DNA from: Syngnathus acus
Taxonomy: Eukaryota; Chordata; Actinopteri; Syngnathiformes; Syngnathidae
NCBI RefSeq assembly: GCF_901709675.1
Contig: NC_051095.1
Span: 18,626,956 to 18,690,955, forward strand
Length of the DNA stretch: 64,000 nt
Direction of reading: 5' to 3'
Within the stretch, counting starts at the first letter, position 1; every line of letters starts with the position of its first letter. The notes beneath the pieces were generated by a model. The model was not told the origin of the DNA, did no database searches, and was given only the letters and a program-made list of their open reading frames with translations. The translations under genes were made by a program, and so were the position numbers. Positions 37,012 to 61,525 of the stretch are shown here, piece after piece.

Positions 37012-40000
37012 ATGCGTCAAATCCTCTGGATGTTGATAGTGATATGCTGCTTTAACACGGCTCGTCCTTTCTGCCCGGCGCAGTGCACTTGTGTTTTCCA
37101 TGGACGTAGCGATGGAACTGGAACCAGGTAACTTCTCTTAACATTTGCAGGTTTTCACAAATGAGTAGTACAGTTCAGAGTCTGTACTCTTTTACTTTAC
37201 TTTTTATAATAGAAGTATTTAGACAAGTATTTGTACTTCTATATAATTGCAGAGTGTGCATACTCTTCAGATTTCAACCACATATTTACAATTACAATTC
37301 TATTCACAGGACTGTGCTCTGCAATGACCCCGATATGTCCGACATCCCCGTAAACGTCCCAGTGGACACCGTCAAACTCCGGGTGGAGAAGACTGCTGTC
37401 CGCCGAGTGCCGACGGAAGCATTTTACTACCTGACGGAGCTCCGTTACCTATGGATCACATACAATTCTATCACTTCAGTGGACACGGGCAGTTTCTACA
37501 ACCTCAAACTCCTCCACGAGCTGAGACTGGATGGCAACATGATCTCTATGTTCCCCTGGGAGTCCCTCAAGGAGACGCCCTTGTTGAGGACCTTAGACCT
37601 GCACAACAACAGGCTCACCAGCCTTCCTGCTGAGGCCATTCCCTACCTGGTGAAGATTACATACTTGGATCTATCCAGCAACAAATTAGCTACCCTGCCC
37701 TCGGACCTCATGGATATCTGGCCACCGTTTAACGGCGAACTGGTCACAGCGAACACCTCCCAAAAGGTGGTGCTGGGTGAGTACCAAGGATCATGTCATG
37801 GCCGAACAGGTCAGTCCTAAGTACATCAGCCAGTTGGTTCCATCAACCTGGTACTAAAATAGCCAAATTCTAATTACCCAAACCTATGAGTGCCAAGGCA
37901 CGATCAATGTAGCAAATTCTAATTAAGTGGCTGCACAGTTCAAGCTCATTGTCCACGGTTAATTTAATCTAAGTAGAGAATATTTACAAGACTGTATGCT
38001 TCATTTCTAGATAATTCCACTCATATTCATCCTCCTGATTGAAAAACATCCAAGCATATGAATGTGGGATTCATTCAGACATTGACTGTTCTGAATTTTT
38101 TTGTTCTATGCATACCTATGCATTTTTATCAGGATCGTGAAACAATACCAACATAATGTAGTTCATATCCTGTAACCACTGAAGGCTGCATTTTATGCAC
38201 CCCTATTGTGTTTAATTGAATTGGCTTCTTGGAACATACTGCTTGCTGTAATTCAGTTCATTCAACTGTGTTACATGGCATAGGCAGGAAGATCATCTTT
38301 TTTACAGGTAAAAAAGTGCCTCATTCGTTTTTACTGAGTAATCTAAAACAGCAGCATTAATAATGCCAATACAGTAGATCAAATTGCCAGTTCTCCTTCA
38401 CTTTAACATGGAAATGCTGTAATCTATTGACGTGGCTGGTGAGTGACACTGAATAAAGGCCAGGCCCAGATTACATGCACTGCACTGGCTGACAATGTTA
38501 GGACAGCTAATCTGGTTAAAGGGATTTGATATCCACAGGGTACATGTTTTCTTATTGTGTGCAACAGGTGCTTGCACAGTAGCTTGTTGTGATTACACTA
38601 ATTGTATGAGGCGAGAACAGTGCTTGCAAACCACTGTCACGAGAGATCATTCAATGTGCCACAGCAAACGAGCCAATTTCAGAAAATCTGGTCAGAAAAT
38701 TATTTACTTTCGAAAATGTATCTTTGTTCCCCTGGGCCAGCGAAGTATTGTATTTATTTGAGGGTGTGCCTTGCGTATTTCAAATGTAAAATACTATGTT
38801 CCTGGGCTCAATGAAGGTTGGAAAATAGCCCACAAGAAAATGACAAAAAGTAAAACAAGTCGAGCAACAAACTATCATGTCGTGAAAATTAACCTGTGTT
38901 TGTCTGAACTACATATGTACACCCGAAAACCCGATTCACCTGATTCCTATTTCTAGGCCTCCAAGACAACCCCTGGATCTGTGACTGCAAGCTCTCCAAG
39001 TTGATCGAGATATCCAAAATGTCAGTCACGCCCGTGGTTCTCATGGACCTGTTCCTGACCTGCAGTGCACCCGAGAACCTATCTGGCGTCCTCTTTCAGC
39101 GCGCCGAACTTGACAATTGTGTCAAGCCCTCCGTCATGACGTCTGCGACCAAGATTACGTCTCCGCTTGGTAGTAATGTTCTCCTGCGGTGTGATGCAAC
39201 AGGGTTCCCGACACCAAGCCTTAATTGGGCTCGGTCTGATGGATCACTAGTCAACAACGCAGGTATGAAGGGGGGGGCCCCGTTCACTAATACTGTAGTG
39301 GTATATGTGTCTGGCACTATGGGTTCAGGTACTACTCAGTGTTGGTGTAAATGTTTGCCTACCTCTACACGATTCTCAAGAACTTGGGAATGTTTGGCTT
39401 TTGAGTTAAATTTCAGGATGAACCTAAAATTCATTACAGTCTTTACAGGTAAACTTTATTTTGCTTTCTCAATTTTTTTCAATGCACGTCCAACTGTTAA
39501 TTAAATGCATGGCGTCTATTACAACAAAAGCCCCAATCAACTGGGGTGGGTTCAACTAAACAAGCCTTCACTGCACACTTACTGTGCAGGGATCTGCCAC
39601 AAAATTTCCTGAATGGCCAAGTCTCAGACACTTGCAGTGATTCATAATGTGAATCACAGTTGCACAATGTGGCGATGTCGCAAATTATAGCCCATCAAAT
39701 GCACAGAAGCTCGCCAAAGCATATATGGCACAGCAAATCAGATGACAGACGCTATACAAATAAACTCGCCTTGCCTTGCCTTGCCTTGCCTTGCCTTGCC
39801 TTGCCTTGCCTTGCCTTGCCTTGCCTTGCCTTGCCTTGCCTTGCCTTGCCTTGCCTTATAAACGCCTCGAAAACGTGCAATTGAAAAGAAACCACTCAGG
39901 GAGGGACCAGGCTGTTTCGGGGCAGAACCAGTACAATGGAAAAGGGTCTCTAGGCCTCAGCGCCGCTGAGCAGGAAAAGCAATACAGGAAATAGATGTAT

Positions 40001-41107
40001 GAATGTTCTTGTGCTTTATGCCTTGTAGATAAAACAAACAAATCCATTTCATAGTCTTCATATTCACATGTCTTGCTTGGCTCTACAGTACAAGAGTCAC
40101 CAGGGGACGGCATCCAATGGTCCATCATGAGCGTACATGGGATCCTACACAAGGACGCCGGGGACTACATTTGCAAAGCCAAGAATGACGCGGGTGCAGC
40201 AGAAGCCACCATTTCCCTTTCAGTGGCTGGCACCATGAGCACCACCATCTCTACGCCGATGCCTAGCGCCGGGACAGGATCGACAAGTCCAGACTGGACG
40301 TACAATCCGGAAAGAGATTTGACGGTCTCGACCTCGGCCGTGCCCATGGTCCAGACAACCGCAGTTGTAACCAAGTCAAAAACGACTTCTGGTGTTCAAA
40401 GGGGTTCGCTTAAACCTGCAAAGATCCAACAAGGTGGTGGTGGACGGAAGTTTGTGTCAGACGAAAACAGTAAGAAAAGCGATGCGTCAAACTTGGTCAA
40501 AGACTTGGAGATTGTGGAGGAAACATCTGACAGTGCGGTTTTAGTCTGGACGGCAGAGGGGCTACCCAAGAACTCTCCCCTCACTGTTGTTTACACACCG
40601 TACGGGGAAGATGGCGAGGATGACTACAAAAGAACAGTTGAGACTACTGCAGGCAGTGGCAAAATTCTGCTGGAGGAGCTCTCACCTGGTATGAGATACT
40701 CGGTTTGCCTCGTGGCCAAGGGTAGTGCTGCCGCAAAAGACCCTTGCATTGACTTCTACACGCTGGACAATGAGGAGGAGGGAGGACAGAACCAATTTTT
40801 TATCATCATCAGTGGCATTGCCTGCGCCTTGGCAATGCCGCTCATCGGCCTACTGCTCTACAAGATCCTCGCCCTCTACTGCAAGGTGAGCGAGGCTACT
40901 CCGGATGAAGAGGAACTGGAGAAGGAGAGCTATATCAAGTTCGAGACCATCAACATGAAGCAAAGGACCATGAACCCTCACCCGACAGAGCTATGGGCAA
41001 GGAGGCCCACCCACGAGTCGGAACGACTGTTGCTGTGCTCTCGCTCGAGTATTGATTCCCAGATGACCTTCAAGAGTGACAGTTCCCGGTCTGAGTATCT
41101 CTGCTGA
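37012..41107 (+). CDS. lrit3: Leucine-rich repeat, Ig-like and transmembrane domains 3
   Basis: Four exons, 37012-37127, 37310-37776, 38957-39262 and 40089-41107, join in phase to 1908 nt (635 residues). In order: signal peptide (MRQILWMLIVICC), LRRNT cysteines (CPAQCTC), leucine-rich repeats (LRYLWITYNSI, LHELRLDGNMI, LRTLDLHNNRL, ITYLDLSSNKL), LRRCT (NPWICDCKLSK to LDNCVKPS), Ig domain (NVLLRCDATGFPTP to DAGDYICKAKNDAG), a Ser/Thr-rich linker, a fibronectin III domain (about residues 436-520), a membrane helix (about 533-556) and a cytoplasmic tail. In mammals LRIT3 organises TRPM1 and nyctalopin at retinal ON-bipolar dendrites, and its loss causes stationary night blindness. The domain order and LRRCT/Ig wording fit LRIT3 better than LRIT1 or LRIT2. 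Confidence 0.95.
39769..39857. repeat. (CCTTG)n pentanucleotide array in lrit3 intron 3
   Basis: About 18 perfect CCTTG units, 230 bp upstream of lrit3 exon 4. Confidence 0.95.
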
Positions 41108-42014
41108 GACCAGCATGCCATGCCTCAGAAAGATGCTATGGATTTAAATGCCTTTCATAATCCCTATAAAAATGAGATTGAGAAGATAAAACATCCATTT
41201 CAAAAGATTTAGATGATGATTTAGCTGTGGTAGGCCATACATGCTTCTGTACCTTGGCCTTCAGTGGGGATTTACCCAACTTTATCCAACTTTTAAAACC
41301 ACTAATGTCACAATCATAGAAACAATCAATACTTCACAAAATGTGATTGCCACAGACTTGTTTTGATAGTCGAACTAGGCTTGCTGATCAATAGTCAGGT
41401 GACGAAAAAATGCTAACATTATTGTGAGCCAGCTAGCAGCCCTGTGAGGTGAATTTGAAAACTGATTCAAAAAATAGTCTCATCGCCAATAGTTAAAATT
41501 ACATTAACCAGCACGACTGACTCTGAGGTTCATAGGCAAATTCGACTGACATGGTAACAATGGAGGCTGAAATCTGATTAGGTGCAAGCGAGAGAAATGC
41601 TGAAAATGAAGAGGAAAAAGATCCACTACTGCAATTTAGAAACCACAGTTTTCACACTGCTGCAGTTTTATTCTTCTGACCGACTGATATTGTTATGCAT
41701 GTCCTTATCCATCTTGTAGCCTTATATTTGTTTAAGGTTTTCTGAGAGTGTCACAACAAGCCAGCACCTTCGTTGGACTTGCTTGCAATTCCAAGCAGTG
41801 TTTTTTTCTTCTTCTTGTGATATTCAATGCCAAAATATAAGGGTTAGATATGAATATCATATGCTAGACTTGTCAAGTCATTCATTCGTAGCCATTTCCT
41901 GTCACCCACAACATATGCCTTACCCGACAAATGTTGATAGAATGTGACTCATCTGAATGGTTCATTTTTATATGTACGATCTTTGTTTTCAAGACTATGA
42001 TGTTCTTTTGTTAT

Positions 42015-42020
42015 AATAAA
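42015..42020 (+). terminator. lrit3 polyadenylation signal
   Basis: AATAAA lies about 910 bp after the lrit3 stop in AT-rich context and is the first canonical signal in good position. The 3' UTR would be 41108 to about 42040. Confidence 0.6.
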
Positions 42021-42243
42021 ACTAAATTCACCTGAAATGTTGTCAAATAATCATAATTTGACAAAGTAAGATGGAATGACATGAAAAATTAGAGGATTAG
42101 TGAAATTGGTTGGAAGGGCAGACTTCTGATTGGAGTTCACTTATGTTTGTAGAACAAAATAAGGAGGCGCGGGGGTCACAGTAGGCCGCAGGCCTTGCAT
42201 GATTAGAAAAATGAAATAAGAAATATGTTTCATTTTGCTACGG

Positions 42244-42866
42244 CGGTGGTTCTCAATCTGAGGTCTGTGAGCTGTAGTTAAATTGCCATACATTATTCAT
42301 ATTATTTCTCATGATTTTAAAAAGTGCAAACCTACAGCTGGGACCTTCATGCCAATAAAACCATAATAACCAATTACTAATAGCACAAAGGCTTACAATT
42401 ACTGGAATGTTGTATTTTCTTTTTGAGAATAAAGGCATACATTTTCAAGAATGTAGAGGGATTAAATTGTCTTTTTCCAGAAAAAAAGGTGTTCACTTGT
42501 TAAAATATGACTTTCTTCCCCCATTAAATTTTGGCTTGAATAGCAATATTTACCGGTATGTGTAACCTTGAAGAAATCTGACTATACGCTTCTAAAATTA
42601 CTTCTTTCCATGAAAAAATATATTTGTTCTTCTACAGATTACAATTGCTTTCGTGGGATTCTTTTTTAAAGAATTTTATTGACTTTGGAAAAATATGTTC
42701 CTTACAAAATGTACTGTGACATTTTGACTTTTTTTCTTAAAATAGGCGCATTTTTTACTTGAGCTTGCACTGTTTAATTAGCGTTAAGATTCTAAGGGGC
42801 TCCTTGGGGGGAAAAAAAGTCTCCCCCGTAAAGAATCCCTGGACCTAAAAAGTTTGAAAACCCCTG
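42244..42866. mobile_element. Diverged hAT-like element
   Basis: The left end ggtggttctcaatctgaggt and the inverse of agtttgaaaacccctg have the usual hAT terminal form. Flanks tgctacgg (42236-42243) and tgctagag (42867-42874) agree at six of eight positions, an eroded target duplication. Confidence 0.55.
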
Positions 42867-43412
42867 TGCTAGAGGGCATAAAGATTGGGATTCTGGAACC
42901 ATGAAAAGCTTTATTTGAGCTAAAGAGTTTAGATTTAGCCACCTCCAGAATGAAGAAGAAGAAATGTGGCTCCAGTGATGCCTAACACAGATTAAAAGCG
43001 AGACAGAGCAAACATATTACCCCTTTCATTGTTCATCATCTATCACGGCAGGAGGAAGAAGAATTGTGAGAAAAGGTCATCGCCTGGGCCACTGCGGGGC
43101 TAAAAGACTAACTGCGTAAATCTTCCAATGCTGCTCTACGAAGTTACTGGTGAATTGGGAGCTGACAATGACTCGTAGTCACAACGGCTATGAATAGAGG
43201 TTTTGCTCCCTGACATTTGCTAGTTGTTCTCCAAACAATTAGGGATAATTCGCTGAGCTCTTATCGTTCTCGAGAAATTACTCATTCCGGTCAGGGACCG
43301 AGGAGCCGCAGGGACAACTTGACGTGCTGGGATCAGGAAACAAGTCTATTGTCTGTGGCATTATTTAACATGTCATTTAGGAATTGTTGTGTTTACCAAA
43401 GTTGAATTTGAC

Positions 43413-43728
43413 CCTGGTGATTCATAGGTCTGTCTCACAGTTCTGATCTTCGGGATTCAAATCTCTGGCTCAGGTTCTCCAATGTGGTATTTTTGTGCCC
43501 ATCCTATGGATGTTCTGTGGGTACTCTGGCTTTCTATCCCATTCCAAAAACATGCTAGGGTCCTAGAGGTCACCAAATTGTCCATAGGTGTGAATGTTTG
43601 TTTGTCTATATGCCCCTTGCCATTGGCTGGTGATCAGGCAAGGTTCTGGGGAGCTGTTGTCACCCAAAGTCAGTTGTGATAGGCTTCAGTACACCCACAA
43701 CTCTAGTGAGGATAAAATGGATGGATCG
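43413..43728 (+). repeat. Teleost SINE-like dispersed repeat
   Basis: Landmarks in order: gggattcaaatctctggctc, gtactctggctttctatccc, attccaaaaacatgctaggg, gtccataggtgtgaatgttt and a tail aaaatggatgg. The same order on the opposite strand occurs at 54441-54765. Confidence 0.65.
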
Positions 43729-43829
43729 CTTATTGGCTGGTGACCAGGTGAAGGTATAACCCGTTTCTCTCTCCAAAGAGTCAAATCTGAGTGAGTCCAT
43801 CTTATCCTTGAACCTAGAATAGAGATCCA

Positions 43830-44045
43830 TCCATCAATTTTCTTTCACTTGTCTGGGGTAGGTTCGCAAGGTCACCAACCAACCCAGACCTCCCTCTCCC
43901 CAGCCACTACCTGCACCTCTTCCAGGGGAGATGTTCCCAAGGCAGTCTCTCCGGCATGATCTGGATATTCCTCGGGGCCACCAGGAGGCACGCCAAACTA
44001 CCTCATCTGCGGCCCTCCGGATGCTGCTTACCCTAGAAGAGTGAT
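43830..44045. repeat. LINE-tail-like dispersed repeat
   Basis: Phrases cacctcttccaggggagatg and ctccggcatgatctggatat belong to a repeat frequent in teleost genomes. The copy is short, and its family was not determined. Confidence 0.45.
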
Positions 44046-44734
44046 TCCCGACCAATTATCCAATTTAGCTTAATTGGTTTGAAATCACTTGGTCACTTTG
44101 GTCAATTGGTTTGAAATCATTTATTTATTAACTACATATGCATCCTTGTTCATCTATTGATGCCAGAACAGCTACTGCATACATATGTTGTGTGTTGTTG
44201 AGATGACATCATCACTATTTCCATACTGGTTCTCACTGTGAGATTTCTAAGTATGTACAAAAGCTATACAAGATGGATGAGACTTGACATTTAACTCTCC
44301 CAGACAATCAGGAATGAGCTACATGGGGAAGGGACATGTCTCTCAAGAGGGAGGTGTGAGGCCAAATTGTTATTGTGTGGGACCTTTCTCATTGCTGGCA
44401 TTTTCCACATTCTGCTCGGGACGCTGACTTAAAGGAGGTTTCGCTCCAGCGCTGGGGTTGCATGTGCAAAATTTACCAAGGGGGTGTCAGGAATTTCAAT
44501 CTTTGCTTCCAAAACAGACTGGCAGCATGGGGGTCGACGCGAGGAAGGCACTCTATTTTCTAGCATCTTCACTTTGAGACTTGGGACATACGAGAGGCCG
44601 TAAGGTCTCCTCCCGCCTAACTCTCGCCACGGAGTGACATGCAAACGGTCCTTGTGCGAAAGTCGCTTGGCTCAGGGAAAATCTTCCACACTGGTGCTGT
44701 CTGTGGGAATGCCTGAGGGAAAGTAAACGGGATT

Positions 44735-57457
<12,723 letters not shown>

Positions 57458-57806
57458 GTCTTTCATTACCTGCTTCTTTCACCAGGGGCTACACAATGGC
57501 GTTGACTGAATTTGTTCTATAAAGTTCTGTATTAACTTCCCATATCTGAATAACTCAACCAACATTCCAGAATTTGTATTCATAACAGAGTGTCGTAGAA
57601 AACCAATGGGTGGAAAATAATGATATTTTTGGAATGCTTGGTCATTTCTGATATAGTATCCTGTTTAACTAATGGGTAAAACCCATATTTTTTTATCATC
57701 CTATTAGACAGTAGATCTTGGATGCGCAACATTGTACGATATAAACTTTTAGCATTTATAAGCAATAACACACAACTGTCACATAAAACTTGTATAGACT
57801 TCCATT

Positions 57807-57812
57807 AATAAA
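57807..57812 (+). terminator. egf polyadenylation signal
   Basis: AATAAA lies about 350 bp after the egf stop, in AT-rich context. Confidence 0.6.
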
Positions 57813-57834
57813 ACTATAATCACAAATTCTGATT

Positions 57835-59399
57835 ACTGAATCAAAATTTACTATTTATTTTCTTTCTGTCTCTCTCTGTTTAAATTTGTCATAAAATATA
57901 CTTTTGAACTGATATTGTTGATTTTTTTTGGGTGGGAGGAGGGTATTCACAGAAAAAAAAACCCCTCAAGGGTCACATGGATATTGATTTTCCTGGAAAG
58001 CGGACACTTACCTATATATTGGCCTCCATTAGTGCTAACGGATAGAGGTCTTGGGCCGAAGTCCAAAGAGCAAGAGTCAATTTATCGTGAATTACACTTC
58101 AATTTGGGCAGAGGGTCAGGGAAAAAGGAGTCATTGACTCAGGGAGTTTAAAGGCGGGCACTTGAGTGAGGTAAAGTATTGGGACATCCTGTTCTGTAAA
58201 AAAAAAAAGAAAAAAAAGAAGAAAGAAATCCTGTTAAATTAGTTAACTACAGGCAGCTTGTTACTGTTATAAGGCACCGGGCTCCCCATATGGAGCACAA
58301 CTAAGTTGCGATCACGAGCGGCAGCAATATTTGGCAGTGTTCATTTCATTAGTTTTCAAGCTATCTTCACCACTCTATATTGGCTGCATGGAAATTACAG
58401 AAGAATTCTAGCAAGGTGCATTTCTCAATTGATACAGGTCTTTAATGTCACTTCAAAATAATAAATATCGTTATTGTCATATAAAATGGCCTATGACGTG
58501 ACAGAAGGGCGTCCATAAAAAATGCTACTGGACTGTTTTAAGTCTGACTGTTAATGTTATGCTACAATCTACATTATTTTTTTGATAAAAAAAGGATTAA
58601 CCTTGGATGTTGCACTACCCTAAAAAGATAACATTTTATATTATCATACATTAACTTTGTAAAGGAACGAAGATACTTTTTGCAGAAAACTATTGGCCAA
58701 TTTGCAACAGTGGTTTCGTTGTTTTCCTGCCAGATGGGATGAGCTTTGTCCGCCTTGCTCCGGACTCCATTCCAGCCGGGATGACAGCTGATGAGGTCTT
58801 TGGTGGGGAATTAGCGAGCCACTCAGAGGCTTTGGCACTGATCCTCCGGGTCACACCGCGCCTCTGCTGCAGGGACAATGTTACACTGCCTTTTACAAGG
58901 ATTTAGGCTGATTTAAAAATCACAATAGTGGAGGGAGGGGGAATGCGGGGGTCTTAATGCATAAACACACAAGGCACAATGCAATCCTGGAAGCTGTCCT
59001 GGAACTTTTGGATCCTGAAGAGACGCCACGGAGTTTTAAAGTATTACTATTGATCTTCACCAGTGGATCTTGCTTCCATGTCCATTACGGGTGCAGAAAT
59101 AATTCACAAGCTGTAGAAGCATCTACTATCCAGTGGATGGCGACAGTGCATTTGAAATTACTGCTACATTTTACATTTAAATTGACTGTCTACACGTGGT
59201 TAGCTTCTAATGACAATGTGTGACAGTAAACCTTTGCTAGTAGTAGGGGTTAGGGAGCAAGACCCAACCTGGATTGTGTTAATATCAGCACTATTTCATT
59301 TCTAACCCATTTTACAATATAGAAATTGATTTTGCAAATGGCTTACAGATTATGATTACGTACTGTATATTATAACGACTTTGGGGAAAAAAAAATAAT
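57835..59399. other. Intergenic between convergent egf and elovl6
   Basis: No exon, repeat end or RNA gene was identified. A poly-A-rich tract is at 58198-58230. The 58700-58880 area is somewhat GC-richer without a recognisable product. Confidence 0.45.
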
Positions 59400-59404
59400 G
59401 CACG

Positions 59405-59830
59405 TGCAAGTGTGGGAATGCTGGTCTGTATGCCACACATTCACAACACGTAAAAATACCAATTAGTACTCACCTATCAGCAATTCTATTACATTTTTGA
59501 CTCAGTAATAAAGAACATGCAGTGGTCCTATATGGTACTAAAATATATATGATGCACTGAACACAATTGACTGCAAGAATCAAATGTTTTATTCTAACAT
59601 GCAAGTGTGGGAATGCTTGGTCAGTATGCCACAAATTCACGACACGTAAAAATACCAATTAGTACTCACCTATCAGCAATTTTATTACATTTTCGACTCA
59701 GTAATAAAGAACTGCTGTCATTTCTTTTTTTAAATATACGTACATGCAGTGGTCCTATGTGGTACTAAAAATATATATGATGCACTGAACACTATTAACT
59801 ACAAGAATCAAATATTTTATTCTAAAGAAC
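59405..59830. repeat. Two-copy tandem repeat, 195-bp unit
   Basis: tgcaagtgtgggaatgct starts at 59405 and again at 59600. The following text, including ccaattagtactcacctatc and atgcagtggtcctat, repeats in order. The second copy has a roughly 30-bp T-rich insertion near 59715-59745. Confidence 0.85.
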
Positions 59831-60079
59831 CGCTTGTTACTCAAATCTATGCACACAACTCGAGACAAAAATGGCCCAGCAATGGCTTGTATCGCAAAAA
59901 TCTCATTTGCCAGGTCACTAAAACGCCACAAGATGACGCCAAAGACCTGAAATAATTAGCATATTGATTTAATGATCATCTTTCTTGGTATCCACACCTT
60001 ACTCAGCATCCTTAGTTTCACTATATCTTCTGCTAGCATTTGTTAATTTTCTTTACTGACAACCTTTATTACTGCCACT

Positions 60080-60640
60080 GACATCTTCAGGGTTTCTACA
60101 TCGGGTTGGGGTTTCAAACTCGGGTCCGTGTTTCAAACTAGGGTTAGGGTTTCAAAGAATGGTTTCAAAAATGAGTCAGGATTTCTAAGGAGGGCTTCAA
60201 ATTAGGGTTTTGAAGTATGGTTTCAAATTAGGGTTAGGGCTTTTAAGTATGGTTTTAAACTAGGGTTAGAGTTTCAAAAATTGTTTCAAAAAGGAGTCAG
60301 GATTTCTAAGGAGGGCTTCAAATTAGGGTTAGGCTTTTGAAGTGGGGTTTCAAATTAGGGTTAGGGTTTCAAAGTATGGTTTTAAACTAGGGTTAGAGTT
60401 TTAAAAATTGTTTAAAAATTGAGTCAGGATTTCTAAGTAGGGTTTCAAATTAGGGTTAACGGTTTGAAATAGGGTTTCAAATTAGGGTTAGGGGTTTAAA
60501 TTAGGGTTTCAAATTAGGGTTTCAAACTCAGGTTAGGGTTTCAAATTAGGGTTTCAAACTAGGATTGGGGTTTCAAAGTAGGATTTCAAATTAGGGTTAG
60601 GGTTTTAAAATAAGGTTTAAAACGAGGGTTGAATAATGAA
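60080..60640. repeat. Degenerate telomere-like (gggtttcaaattagggtta)n field
   Basis: About 560 bp built of gggtta, gggtttcaaa and attaggg words with loose periods of about 18-60 bp. It contains few exact TTAGGG tandem pairs, so it is a telomere-like or cryptic repeat rather than a true interstitial telomere. Confidence 0.7.
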
Positions 60641-60774
60641 AAAATTATTGTACACAGAATTTAAAAAAATGATGAAATGCAGAGAATAGTTTTTAATTAA
60701 CAAAATAGGCCTTCTGATTTTCTAACTTTTATACAGCAACTTTCAGAGGAAACTTCATACAATTAAAAATACAT

Positions 60775-60780
60775 TTTATT
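60775..60780 (-). terminator. elovl6 polyadenylation signal (candidate)
   Basis: TTTATT on the plus strand is AATAAA on the minus strand, about 745 bp after the elovl6 stop. This would give a 3' UTR of 61525 down to about 60755. Confidence 0.4.
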
Positions 60781-61525
60781 TGCATTTGCATGAGTCAAAC
60801 AGTATGGATTTAAACTGTCTAGAATTCAACATGGTAATTTTTCTTTTGATTAATAGTTGTGCTTTTAGGACAAAAAAAAGATTACAAGCACTGTGTAAGT
60901 ATTGCATGTTTTTTTGAACATCATTACAGTGCAAAAGCACATGAGCACAGCAGACACCATTTATACATTGGCCCTTTAACGATTGTTCCCTTTCCTTTCT
61001 AAAAGCAAAACACGTTCCCAACAAACCAGCCATAAATATTTTTTTTATCCATCAATATTTACAGTTTCAAACCCAGACCCGCAGGATTGTAAAGGAGACA
61101 TACAAACCAAAACCACACTGCCCCAGACGCACAGATCATTTTGGAAGTACTGGAATGTCTATTTTCGTGTCCTGATATCTGAATTTTTCAATGCGCAAAT
61201 GACTAAACTACTGTCTGAGAAAATGTGGCAAATACTTGAGAAAAGGGTGAAAATTGACAACTTTTATTTGGATAGACATAACATAAAATAACAGAACACA
61301 CACACAGAGACAGACGAGACAAACAATTCTTCATATGTACTGTAGTAATGTTTAAAAAGTCAAGTAAACACAAGTTTGTAGCAGATTTTTGTGATCATCT
61401 GATTTAAGACTATGAGGAACTTTTGTTGTTTTTTAACACCAGTTTGCAATGGCTTCATCACGGTGGTCCACCTATCATCCCGCCATCAGTCCTCATCTTC
61501 TTCCTTTTGGTTTTTTTTGCTTTTT

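Larger units (their letters stand above)
42867..44734 (+). other. Intergenic lrit3-egf with dispersed repeats and egf promoter
   Basis: No gene is seen at 42875-43412 or 44050-44600. A SINE-like repeat (43413-43728) and a LINE-tail-like repeat (43830-44045) are listed separately. The egf promoter and 5' UTR should lie in about 44550-44734; no TATA box is convincing. Confidence 0.45.

Noticed and set aside
60080-60640. True interstitial telomere
   Set aside because: Too few exact TTAGGG tandems; dominated by gggtttcaaa words.
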